Origin: Labia minor | Taxonomy: Eukaryota > Arthropoda > Insecta > Dermaptera > Spongiphoridae | Assembly: GCA_963082975.1 (NCBI GenBank) | Contig: OY720345.1 | Location: forward strand, 58,696,528-58,760,527 | Length of the DNA: 64,000 nt | Reading direction: 5' to 3' | In this document: positions 1 through 10,904 of the stretch, one piece after another | Position numbering within the stretch: position 1 is the stretch's first letter | Layout of the letters: the number at the start of each line of letters is the position of its first letter | Translations under genes and position numbers: made by a program | Notes under the pieces: generated by a model | What the model saw: only the letters and a program-made list of their open reading frames with translations | Database searches by the model: none | Told to the model about the DNA's origin: nothing

Positions 1-395
1 TTGTTGTAGTTAAATAAAAAAAGTTTTGGTGATTAGGTTTATTTTCAATTCAAAGAACAAAGTTTCAGCGATTTTTTTTCCTGAAACCAAAAAAACCGAA
101 TTTAATTATTTCCAATTTAATAAGATGAATAAAACATCTATTCACGCTAATATTATTATACAATATATATATATATATATATAGTCACTTAAGCTTTAAC
201 CAGGCTATCTCAAATTCAGGATAGTATGATAACTTTACTCATTTACTTGTAGTTAATGGGAATATTTCATAACTTTGTGAAAGTACTCCCATCTTAATCT
301 TCAATTGATTAATTTTGTGACCTTTGAAAACGATTCAACGCCAAATTTTGTGAAATGTAAAAAAAAAAATGATATATATTTACTACACTGTAATC
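1..395. other. AT-rich non-coding, nothing recognised
   Basis: AT-rich DNA with a short (TA)n tract near 163-182. No open frame or repeat match that I can support. Confidence 0.6.
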
Positions 396-935
396 TCGAG
401 GCTAGTTCATCTAACTTTCAAGTTATGATCCCAGGTTAAGTTCCTAACCCAGGGATGTCCAACCTTTTAATTTAATGGGCCACATCGCAAACTTAAATAT
501 TTAACTGGGCCGCAAAATTACCAGAATATGTTAAGCCTAGCTAGTGAATGTCTCAAAACTTATGGAGATTTTTGGGGATAGAGGTGTTTTTTTGTTTTTG
601 AATGTTGCCCCCAGCCTTTTTTTTATAGCCTCAAAGTTATAGGTCGCTTGCCGGACTGTGAATTCTTTAAAATTTAACTCCAAAATGAGTCGATAGTGGG
701 CCGCATCAAAAGATTGAGTGGGCCGCGTGTTGGACATCCCTGTCCTAACCTGTCATGGGAATATTTCTCTTACTGAGGTCTATAGGAACGATGTCGACCC
801 ATCCTACATGATCAAAATTGAGAATTTACTAGTGAAATAAAAATTAGCAGCCTCCTTTGAAGAAAATTAAGATAAAGATATGTTGTACTGATCATATAAC
901 ACCGCTACCCCGGTTAAGATAGATACTGTCAAAAC
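396..935 (+). repeat. tRNA-derived SINE (SINE-w copy 1), split by a hAT MITE
   Basis: The two parts, about 396-449 and 743-935, make one element once the insert at 450-742 is removed. The head is tRNA-like, with a box-B-like stretch GGTTAAGTTCC. It aligns over its length with the minus-strand copy at 40826-41092. The body shares GATCAAAATTG, then AGCxGCCTCC and a TGATCATA block, with that copy and with the copy at 13806-13985. The box A is weak. The copy is old and diverged and has no clear tail. Confidence 0.6.
450..742. mobile_element. hAT-family MITE with perfect 8-bp target duplication
   Basis: The ends are perfect inverted repeats: CAGGGATGTCCAAC at the left and GTTGGACATCCCTG at the right. 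The 8-bp sequence TCCTAACC flanks both sides (442-449 and 743-750). CA..TG ends with an 8-bp duplication are diagnostic of hAT transposons. At 293 bp it has no transposase, so it is non-autonomous. It contains repeated GGGCC/GGCCGC motifs near both ends, common in hAT subterminal regions. It inserted into the tRNA-like head of a SINE. Confidence 0.9.
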
Positions 936-947
936 AGATTCAAAAGC

Positions 948-982
<35 letters not shown>

Positions 983-1985
983 AAAAAGTGCAATTTTTTA
1001 ATTCCTAAGTTCTTAGAATAATTATTCTTTTGATTTCTCTTTTTTCAAATTCACCGTGTTAATATTCTTCTTTTTTCGCTGTTCACAATCAATATATTAG
1101 CATAACAATAATTTAATTTATTTGAAAGAGATTTATTTATTCTTTCTGAACGGTTATGAATTAAAAAGATTACAGAATATATAGATATATCATATTTTAC
1201 AAGTAATAAAGTTTGAAAAAGGTTTTTTTTCTCGCATATTTAAGCTACATTAATCCTATAGCATGCATGCTCTAATGAGTTTCCTCCTTAAATGAGTCCA
1301 CTCTTTGCCAAATCATATTTTATAGGAAGCAATATAATTTTTTTTTCTTCAAGTTTAAATCAGTTCAAAATTTTTGAATATTTAATGGATTTAAAGGAAG
1401 CCTCAATGATGATCGTTATAGTATTTTTTTCTCTTTTTAATCTCGAATATTATATTCAAATTAGATTTTTGATTTATCTCGTTTCATTTATTAAAACAAA
1501 TTATGGGTTTCTAGAACAAAGTTTATCATTTTTGAAATCTATTATATGTACTTAATAAGATATTTGTCAAAGATTAAATAATATTTATGATACTAAATAA
1601 ATATTCATACTTAATCAATCTTATTTTCAATGGCTATGATCTTAGTTGAAAAATTTTCAAATAATCTTTTTAATTTATCTAATACTATAAATTTCTTTAT
1701 ACTTTCATTAATAACTATAATAAGAACTGTTTGAAGTGTGTTTTATATTAAATCAATTTTATATTGTTTTATATTATAGTAATATAGTATACCTGGAAGT
1801 CTGAGCTATTCCTCGACCTTTTAACAAATTTATATAATTTATTATTATAATATGCGTTTCTAAAATATATTTAAAATAAATATTGTTTTAATTTTATTTC
1901 GAAATGAAATAAAAAATTTTAAAATATTTTAAATATAAAAAATATTAATACAATATCAATTAAAAAAAGAATGGCAAGAGGCTAA
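936..1985. other. AT-rich non-coding, (AT)n microsatellite
   Basis: Low-complexity AT-rich sequence with an (AT)n run near 953-978. The open frame at 1292-1555 is Phe/Ile/Leu-rich and looks like a chance frame. Confidence 0.6.
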
Positions 1986-2160
1986 TTTCAATATGGTTGA
2001 CATAATTTGTGACGTCATATAAATTTACTATGTTAAATTAAGAAAATACTGATAAAGTTGATTTTTCTCGAGGCTGAAACCAATACAGATCGATTTTTCA
2101 TTATAAATATTGTATGGTGTGAATTTCAAAAAAATCCATCGATCGGTTTAATATCTCAAA
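1986..2160 (+). repeat. HINE-B-related fragment (diverged subfamily)
   Basis: It shares with HINE-B the TGACGTCA palindrome, the TTAAATTAAG block and a block reading TTTTTCTCGAGG followed by AAACCAATAC. It is also homologous, further to its right, to the inverted fragment at 3640-3778. The two therefore define a subfamily distinct from the long copies at 19, 38 and 50 kb. Both ends are missing. Confidence 0.55.
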
Positions 2161-2164
2161 AATA

Positions 2165-3090
2165 TACAAATATTATATTTATATATATAATAAGTAATAA
2201 GATAAGAAAAGATATATATATTTGAGAAAAAAGAAACGCCAAATAACTCTAAAAGAGTGTGTTCATTCAAAATTAGTAGACAAAGAAATCGGTATTACAA
2301 TTATAATTAAACTACTATAGAGAGTTATAAAAAACCTATGTTAAAAGAACAAGAGAAACTATAAAAATTTGAATCCCATACTTGTGTTATTGACAAATAT
2401 TTAAAATATTTTTAACTCTATTATCATTAACCTTTGAGGTTAATTTTATCAATTTTTTTCTCACTTTTTTCTTATTATTTTTTAGTACCATTTTTATTAA
2501 ATGGTATTTTTTTAATTTTTTTGGTTTTATTAATTTTTAAATTTTTCATTTTCGAATTAAAAGTACAAATTTCAAATTCAAAAATATTTTTTAACAGAGC
2601 CGTAAAAACTTTAAACATTTAAAAAGAAAAAATAGATTTTTTGGATGAAAAATAACATAATATTTATTGTTTTTGTATCCAGGAAACAAAAAAATTGACA
2701 TATTCTGGAAAAACAGCTTAGAATTACCAAAAAATTATTAATTCTTAAGATAAACAAACAAATTACATGAATAATCCTGTGAAGAGGATTTGAGTGAATT
2801 GTGAGATAAAAATGGGGTTGAATCTCAGCTCCGAGAGATCACATCGAGAATCCAATTTCAGATTACAAATTTAGAATATTAAATTTTAATGATATTAATC
2901 CACTGCGAAAATATCTTATTTCATTCTATATTACCTACTATAAACTTAACGACCCATTTTTTTGTTTTTTTTTTTTTGTTTATTTTATTTTATTAATATT
3001 ATTTTTATTTATTTTTTGTTTTAATTGCCTTAAATTAATAGGGTATCAGTTATTATTTTTGTTTTTGTAATCAATTCTTAATGAAAATAA
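2165..3090. other. AT-rich non-coding, nothing recognised
   Basis: Low-complexity T-rich and A-rich DNA. The 62-residue frame at 2434-2622 is almost entirely Phe/Leu/Ile/Ser and is best read as poly-T-derived. Confidence 0.55.
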
Positions 3091-3330
3091 TGAAATTTCG
3101 TTATTCAGTAACGATGAATGCAGATTAAAAAAACGTGCTTGGTTAAATAAAGACTAAACCCCTGGTCTTAAACCAAACAATTCCACCAGACGTATGCTTT
3201 GTGTTTACTTCCGATGTCCTTCATGAATTCATTATAACGCCCACTTGTTAGCATTAAAGCTCTCTAAAGACAAACCCTAACCCCATTTAACCGAGTGCTT
3301 AACAAATTCAAGGAACACAATATGCTTTTT
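3091..3330. other. Unique, more complex non-coding block
   Basis: This stretch is clearly less AT-biased than its neighbours and matches no repeat elsewhere in the window. No open frame or splice site pair stands out. It could be a conserved non-coding element; that is inference from composition alone. Confidence 0.25.
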
Positions 3331-3639
3331 TGATATTTCCTTCCTTCTTTCAGTTTATTTTATTTATTTATTCATTCATCACAATGTTTTTATAGCCTAG
3401 TAAAAATCGTGGAGCAGCGGTTTAAATCCTTCACCCTACTTCATCATCTTGAAAAAAAAAAAATTAAGTTCAAAAATTGAATTTTCTAGAGATTTATACT
3501 AAATATTTATTCTCTCCTTTGAAATAAAATCAGATCAAATATTTATCAAATTTAATTTTTTTTTAATTTGATATTTTATTTGATGTTCAAAGATTTATAT
3601 AATGTTTTTTTTTTATTATTTCTGTAAATTTTGTTACGA

Positions 3640-3778
3640 ATTATGAAGTGGACAGCTCTCTAAGAATTTTTTGGAAATTGACACCACAAATAATTTTTAT
3701 AAAGAAAAATCGATTTATATTGGTTTCAGCCTCGGGAAAAATCATCTTTGTAAGTTTTTTCTTAATTTAAAATAGGAA
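3640..3778 (-). repeat. HINE-B-related fragment
   Basis: On the minus strand it reads CGAGGCTGAAACCAATA, then an ATCGATTTTTC block and a GTGGTGTCAATTTCC-like block, matching the fragment at 1986-2160. It also keeps the CTTAATTTAAAAT segment of the long HINE-B copies. It lacks both termini. Confidence 0.55.
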
Positions 3779-3825
3779 TATTAATAATAATAAAAAAATG
3801 GCGCCGGACAACTCTTCCTTAAATC

Positions 3826-3985
3826 TATCTATCTATGTATCTCTGTGGCTCTACGGAACTCGAAAGTTCTTGGCCGCAATAACCACACTTATCCAAGTAT
3901 CCCTATTCTGAGTCACAACCCTCCAATCCTTACCCTCTCCCATCTCTCCTATTTCCCTATCTACATTATCCACCTACTCCTTAAA
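3826..3985 (-). mobile_element. LINE-1w 3' fragment
   Basis: This is the 3' tail of a non-LTR retrotransposon. Read on the minus strand it ends with a stretch shared by several copies (GAACTTTCGAGTTCCGTAGA), then runs into a (GATA)n tract. Identical tails occur at 18.2, 21.2, 36.0, 52.8 and 53.4 kb. It is strongly 5'-truncated, as is usual for LINE copies made by target-primed reverse transcription. Confidence 0.7.
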
Positions 3986-6260
3986 TACAAAATATTATAA
4001 ATAAAGTAAAATTAAAAATATTTTTTTTTAATAATATTTTGGAATCAAATTAGAAAATATCTATTATGTTATATCCACAGGGCATAATTTTCTGTCTTTC
4101 AGTGCATTAATACGTACTTTTAAGGACTGTATGTTTTATGACTATTTTTTTTTTTTTGTTTTTTTAAATTATTTGAAATTGTTTAATATATTTTGTCATT
4201 TATTTATTTTAAATAATAATTTTAATCTTAAATATTTCTAGTTCATAAGGAATAATTTTTTTAAAGAACCGAGCGGAGGCTTGGTGAACCATGTACTAAT
4301 ATTTAAAATGTAAATATAATTGATAGCCATAATATAAGCAGAATAATGGTCATAATATATTTAATGTGTAGTAACACAAGAATAACAGAATTTGTTTCAT
4401 TTTCCTATTATCAAATCATGTGAATTACAAAAAAAAAACTTTCTTCCTAATAAATCGACATCTTTTCAATTTATTTGATAAGTATATATTATTAATTGAA
4501 AATTTCAATAGGAAAAGGTTGGTCATTAGTAGTAAATTAAACTTAATAAGATTTCGAAACTGACAGTGTTTGTCCAGGTCCTCCCCAACCAACCAAACCT
4601 CCCCATTTAGGGACCCTCCTTCTCCATTTAGACTGATGGTGAGTGTTGATAGAATAAAACATACTCTTGATGTTATTGATAGATCTTGGGTAGAAGGGGA
4701 TGTAAGCATAAAAAAAGAAACAAATTACATTTATTAAAGTTTTTTCACTTAACACACCTTGAAGCATTACTAAGAAATCCCCCTTTAACTCATTTCATTT
4801 TGATTTTCATCAAGTTTGTAGAAATTTGATCAATGATTAAAAATAAGAATTAGTTTTATGTCCGGAAAGAATAAATAAATGTTATTTTTTGTCCATAATT
4901 AAAATAAACAAATTTCATATTCCACCAATTTTTAAAAAAAAAAATTTTTATAATTTTTTATTTTTTTGTTTGAAAATCAATTTTATATGGTTTTGTTTAA
5001 CAATAAAATTGGAATTAAAATTGGATAAGACAACATGTCTAATTAATTTTATTTTATTATATTAATATTAAATAAATTATTATTATATTTTAACAGAATA
5101 TGATAATGTTGCAATATGTACTCCTATCAGATTATTTTTATTTATAATTCATATTATATTCATTATTTATTTATTTATTTATTTGATATTCCAAATAAAA
5201 TATTAAATAGAAAACGATTCAATAAATAAGAATTTCATGTGTAGTTGAAAGAAATCAGAAAAAAAAAATTATGAAGATGAAGGATGGTTGTACCAACGGT
5301 AATAAATTACTTACTTGAATGCGTTATTTTAATTTGATATTTTATTTTTATGAATCGTGAATGAAAGAAATATAATATTTAAAAAATAAAAAAAAAGAAA
5401 TAGAGACCATCATTAATATTTTTGTTTATTAAATATCTTATTATATTTTGATAAAGAACTGAATATCATCAATTTTTGTTAACATTTTTCTTTCAAAAAA
5501 AAGACAGAATTTTTCTAATAATTATTAAAATATGGCATTTATTAATATCATCATAACATATATAAAAATATGTTAAAATAAACATTGGTAGAAAAAGATA
5601 TTATTGGATGAAATCGAGATTAAAATATGGGTAATATTATTTGAGGTCACAAGCATCAAACTTGGTCGGTTTGTCTCCTCGTATAATAACTGAATCGTGG
5701 TTTTAATCGATTCTCCATTCTCTTGTCGTTTGTAATTGAAGTTGTCGGAGATGATAGGTCCTTTGTTGTGATCTTTTGCCAACTTTAATCATAAAACAAG
5801 GATTTTATAATTAAAATATCCTTCGTGTCGGGTATTTTGTTGAAATTGGTGGAAAAAAATTGCACATCACCAACACACGGATTCTATCTGTATTTAAAAT
5901 ATGAATTAATCAAAAGAATATCCAATATACAATAAATTTTAAAATATATATTAAATAGAGATAATTTATATTTTTTGTTATAATTGAGTGTTTTATCAAG
6001 TTTCAATCCAATTATATTATACTATTACGAACACATCTCGAATTTTTCTTAGAAAGACTTAATTTGAATTTTGTCCTGACTGCCAGAATTAGTAAAATTA
6101 GGTAAAATTTAAATTTATATTTAATTAATACTTTTTATATAAGTAAATGGCTTTTAAATAAAAGTTCTTAAATATACGATATATATATATCGTATATTAA
6201 TATATTGTCTATATAGGTATATTATATAGTAAAGTCTGGAAGGACTTTAAGCTCTATAAT
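3986..6260. other. AT-rich non-coding with two less biased patches
   Basis: Mostly low-complexity. The patches at 4540-4780 and 5570-5790 are less AT-biased and have no repeat match in the window. The minus-strand frames there (4425-4767 and 5573-5782) show no motif I recognise. Confidence 0.45.
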
Positions 6261-6929
6261 CCCAAACAAGGGTGTGTGTATAAGAACTACCATAAGGTAA
6301 TACCGAGGGATATCACAAGGTAAGGGATATAACGTGATTTCTATATTTCAAAACTAGACCTTTTGGCATGTTAAAGGGATTGAGGATGATAGTAGTCACC
6401 TACACGACCAGGTGAAGAGTGTCTACATTATTTAGAAGATTATTTAAAGATCAAAACAAGCGAAATTTCATCATATTTATATCAAAGTCTGGTAATTTGT
6501 TTCCTTTTGCAATTTCTGCAAGTATAGTAGTATCTTTGCAAATTCTTTAAAATTAATATTAAGACTTATTTATTCTCATATCCCTCATTGTTTACTATTT
6601 ATATGTCTGTTTCTAAAATTGTTGTCAAATGCTCGATTTGACGCGTTGAGTATGCGAGGGATATGGCCTGCGTTTTACCTTTGCTTAACAGTGAAAAATT
6701 GAACACCCCAAATAATTTAGTAAGAGGGAAATGAATAATAATAATAATAATAAAATATTATTTATTGTTTAAGTTATGTCCTTTTTTAATTCTTAAAGTT
6801 TACCTAATTAAATATTTAAACGTTTCAACTATATGAGTTTTATTTTCGTTTTACATGTAATTTCTTTTAAGCAATATCCCTCAGTCCATGTTAGGGATAT
6901 TGCCGAAAAGTTAACTTTTTTATTTTAGT
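6261..6929. other. Unassigned block with repeated GGGATAT motifs
   Basis: GAGGGATAT or its complement occurs near 6303, 6582, 6655 and 6885. The flanks carry a loose inverted repeat: TATAAGAACTAC near 6270 and GTAGTTCTTATTA near 6930. It may be an old DNA transposon with worn ends; no coding frame supports this. Confidence 0.3.
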
Positions 6930-6932
6930 AGT

Positions 6933-7845
6933 TCTTATTATATATATAAAAGCCATAATGTGTGTGTGTATGTATGTATCACTCATTTTCACCTAACCAC
7001 ATAAGTTGTCCCCAAAGACACACTAGGTGGCGTCTCTGTTCTTTCAGTGGGTCTTTCAAAATAAACAAAATTATTCTATAAATGGTAATTTGATTTTTAT
7101 GTGTTTTTAAAAAATGATAATTGAATACTAGATTTCGTATTGAATATATATACCTATATTTTATTATTTTAATCCAATTTCTTCTTAGCGTTTGAATTTG
7201 TTGATAAATTAGTTCCTATTAATATATTTATCGATAATTTTTATTTTTCATGTATTAATATAAACTATTATATTATTATATTATATAAGTTTTATTTGTT
7301 TTATAAAATAAATAATATATAACTATCATTATTAAAATAAAACATTTAATTAAATTAAATTATTTGATTTTTATTTAAATATTTAAATTATTATTTAAAT
7401 TATATATTCATATATATACACTGGCAACAGCCCAAAGATTAGCGTAACCAACAAATATCAATATTAAACATGAACTTATCGACAAAAGAGATCGTTTTTT
7501 TAATTTTTTAATATCCACGACTAGACCAACATCAAAACAAAAATTAATTTATCGTTTAATTAAATAGTTCTTTGAAAACAATATTTTTCGTATACTTAAT
7601 GATCATTTTTAAACATGAACTTATCGACAAAAGAGATCGTTTTTTTAATTTTTTAATATCCACGACTAGACCAACATCAAAACAAAAATTTTTAAAAAAT
7701 TAAAAAAACGATCTCTTTTGTCGATAAGTTCATGTTTAAAAATGATCATTAAGTATACGAAAAATATTGTTTTCAAAGAACTATTTAATTAAACGATAAA
7801 TTCATTTTAAATTGAAATTGCAAACACTGTTTGCAACGGATTCAA
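6933..7845 (+). mobile_element. Helitron-D copy 1, non-autonomous, with internal palindrome
   Basis: The left part has a Helitron-like 5' start (a TATATATATAAAAG block followed by GTGTGTGTATGTATG). The right end has a hairpin GCAAAC-ACT-GTTTGC followed by GGATTCAACTAC. In the second copy (62.1-62.5 kb) the same place reads GGGTTCAACTAG before a T, which fits the CTRR|T rule of Helitron 3' ends. No Rep/helicase coding region is present. The middle is rearranged into a long inverted repeat (separate entry). The exact 5' base is uncertain. Confidence 0.6.
7541..7806. repeat. About 265-bp palindrome inside Helitron-D
   Basis: The left arm (about 7541-7670) and right arm (about 7688-7806) are near-perfect inverse complements. 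In addition, a block of about 80 bp at 7468-7545 is directly repeated at 7611-7690. The copy at 62.27-62.46 kb has each module once, so the extra modules here are derived, not ancestral. Template switching during replication is a likely cause. Confidence 0.85.
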
Positions 7846-9400
7846 CTACTTTTAAGAATAAAACTGTAATTTTTGCTATGAATACCTAATGGTCCTAGGT
7901 ACCATTAACCCAATAATCATCTCATAATAGTTATTAGCGCTTTAGATTTAACAAAAACCCGATTTGTGCGTCATATCCCTCCAGTTTATCTTATACCATA
8001 TTTCCTGTTGGTATAACTTTATAGAATATAATCAGAAGACCATTTTAAAAAATTGTATTAACTACATAATTATTTCTAAAAAAAAAAAGAAAAATAATTA
8101 ACTTTTTTCAACTTATTGTTAGTTGCCTATAATAATAAAATATATAAGTATATTTTTAATAAACTTCAACATATTTTCAATTATATTTTTTTTATAATAT
8201 TTCTAAAAATAAAAATCAAATCTTTAATTTTCTTTTTGTAAATTTTTAAGTAAAGAAATTTTTCATTGGATTCCAATTGAAATGCAGGTTTTTTTTTAAC
8301 TGTATAAATACTCAATATTTGAATATAGATGTCTGATTCCCTCACTTCTGAACCTCTCCACCATTTTAATTAAACTCCAATCATGACATGCTTACCGTAC
8401 ACAAATGAAAAAAAACATCATTAAGCTACAATTTACCATGAAAAACGTTCAATATATTTTTTTTATTTTTCTTTTTTAATAAAAAACAACTTAGATGAAA
8501 CATGAGGAAATTAAATTTTAATCATAATAATACTTTTTACTTGTTCTTATAGGTTCTATATATATATAGGTAAGGTTCTATAAAAAGAAAAAAAAAACAA
8601 GAAAAAATATATAATTGAAGTTTATTAAAAACTTTTTTTTTCAAAAATAGCTTGATAACTAAAAGTTTAATGTAGAATAATTTAAAACATTTATAAAAAC
8701 GAAGTTTTAGTTAGAAATTGGATATTTAAAGTTATATACATATATATTTTATAAGTATATTTTTTTAGTGGGCTATTAATATAATAAAATTGAGATTTTG
8801 TTTGTTCTCCGAAATTTAAAAATTTTTCTTATTTATTTAAAAAAACATGAATATTTATCACAAAGAATGGATCATCATCATCAATTCCTCCTTTTATAGA
8901 CAATTCCTATATTTATTGTAAGCCTACCATATTTGTTAGTTATTCTATTCTGAACCTTTTTGTTATCACTTATTTTTTTCCCCTTTCTATTTGATTATTA
9001 GTTTTGGCACTGAAAATTAAACTTTTCTTTCGACTTCTCTTCGGCTACGATTCAATATCGTCATTCTTTAGATTCGTTTTCTATGAAAAGAGTTATTTTT
9101 ATTTCATTCTCATTTTTTTCTTTAATGTCTTCTGTTGAAAAGGCTATTTTTGTAATCAATATTTATTTCATGTTTTATTTTTTTGACCTAACCGTATATA
9201 AATATTCTGTATGTATTTAGAATTCAAATATATATAACATAAATACAACATAAATACAATGAAACGAATTTAAAATAAACAAATAGGAATAACAAAAAGG
9301 CTAGTATAAATGAATAATTTTTATTTAATTTATTTTTCCCAGATTAAAATGGTTTCATATAAAGATCTCTATCTCTATAAACAATGTTTATTTGTTAAAC
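7846..9400. other. AT-rich non-coding, nothing recognised
   Basis: Homopolymer-rich and AT-rich DNA. A small CAT/ATC repeat lies near 8872. No gene or repeat family that I can name. Confidence 0.55.
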
Positions 9401-9460
9401 CAGAGATGCTCAAAATCCGGCCCGCGGGCCAAATCCGGCCCGTCATCAAATCTGTTCCTC
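9401..9460 (+). mobile_element. hAT-like terminus (one end only)
   Basis: It begins CAGAGATGCTCAAAATCCGG and continues with a CCGGCCCGCGGGCC palindrome, the usual look of a hAT terminal and subterminal region. No matching inverted end was found downstream, so this is probably a truncated copy. Confidence 0.55.
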
Positions 9461-10615
9461 TAAGAGTTTTTGAAAAATATTGTTTTATTTTTAAAAATAA
9501 ATGTAAATGTATAACAATATATAATATAGAGATATACTGTAATTGAATCTTATTTGTTTAGGATTTACATAATTTACGATTAACAGATAACAATGAAATG
9601 AGACAGAGGTAGTTTAACACGAAGTGCATTGTCCTATTTTTATAACGAAAATTGAAAGGAATAAATTTTTTCCCTCAAAAGTTTATGTATTCAAAACAAA
9701 AAAATTCCAAGAAATCGTTTAATTTTTATTTTCCTTTTCATTTAATAAATTTATGTATTTTTTTATTATTCATCAATTAACAATTGTTAAGTTTTATGAG
9801 TAGTTTTTATTCCTATTTAATGAAGTAAGAAATAATTTATGCTTTTACTTGAATAAATCTATGAATAGCTTTAAATTAATCAATGATTTCCAAATAAAAC
9901 AAATTGAAAATACTCTTATGATATCTACTTTAAATATATAAATATTTTTTTTTTCATTAACACTATACAGGTAGATAAGAAGGAAATGGGTAAAGATGGT
10001 TAATGATAGGGAAAGTTTTAGAAATATAGAAGAACTTTTGAGCGTCAGAGATTTGAAGAAATACATTTTCTGGAAAAAATTAAGAATTGATATTTGAAAT
10101 GTCTTTTCTAATAACAAAAGAACCTAAATGAATTTTGAAAAATCTTTTTTATTTAATTATGTGAAACTTAAATAGATTTCTAAACAAATTATATTTAAAT
10201 GTTGGTTTTTAAATCGAAAAGTAAATATAAAATCTATTTAAATTTATAGAATTCAAATAAAACAAAAACGAAAAGAGATGATTGTACTTTTTAAAAAATT
10301 TTAAATTTAATGTTAACACAATATACAGCAATTAGAAGGGAGGAGTAATTATTTAAGATATTTATATTATATAAAAAAATTGTGATTTTACTTCAAATTT
10401 TCAATTATCCTATTATTTTACTGGTATTTATGATATAAAGATGAGAATATATATATATACGGTACTTCACCATAATCTTTGATAGGATCGGATAGAAAAA
10501 AAAACGATTTATGGACACCATCACTTCTTTCAAGATAAGCAATTTTAAATTTTGATAATAGAAAACACATCTTCGTCAAAAGATAGGATAACCGCTGGTC
10601 TAAATATTGTTCAAG
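9461..10615. other. AT-rich non-coding, nothing recognised
   Basis: No repeat match and no convincing coding frame. The open frame at 9845-10117 is low-complexity. Confidence 0.5.
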
Positions 10616-10671
10616 TGTCTTCTATTCTCTTTTTTTCTCTCCCACCTCCAACTTCTTTTTTATCTCTTAAG

Positions 10672-10766
10672 GAAGCGATCAAGAACAGGAAGCCGTTCCT
10701 CCGAGTACCTTTCGAGTGACGGTTGCTGCTCTGAAGAGGTACTTTGAAGAGGTGGGTGGCTTTTGA
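10672..10766 (+). CDS. Candidate host coding exon, unknown protein (partial)
   Basis: A long pyrimidine tract (about 10615-10669) ends in TTAAG, a strong 3' splice acceptor. The following frame encodes SDQEQEAVPPSTFRV then TVAALKRYFEE, a balanced composition unlike the chance frames around it. Two endings are possible: a donor GAG|GTGGGT at 10751/10752 giving an 80-nt internal exon, or read-through to VGGF and a TGA at 10764-10766. An AATAAA near 10894 favours a last exon. I do not recognise the protein. No upstream exon was found in the window. Confidence 0.4.
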
Positions 10767-10892
10767 TGTGTCAATATAACATTCAAGGATGCTAAAGATT
10801 TGCCACCATTCTGAAAGAAAATCAATTCTCTTTCGGATGAATTATTTTCAACAATAATTAAATTCATAACTCATTTTATTTTATTTAATGAA

Positions 10893-10898
10893 GATAAA
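10893..10898 (+). terminator. Possible polyA signal (AATAAA)
   Basis: AATAAA lies about 130 bp after the stop of the candidate exon at 10672-10766. The motif is frequent by chance in this AT-rich DNA, so it only supports the exon in context. Confidence 0.25.
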
Positions 10899-10904
10899 TA
10901 AAGC

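Noticed and set aside
537-737. 66-residue open frame as a gene
   Set aside because: It lies wholly inside the hAT MITE at 450-742 and runs into its inverted repeat.
1292-1555. 87-residue open frame
   Set aside because: Low-complexity Phe/Ile/Leu-rich translation of AT-rich DNA, no motif, no splice or polyA context.
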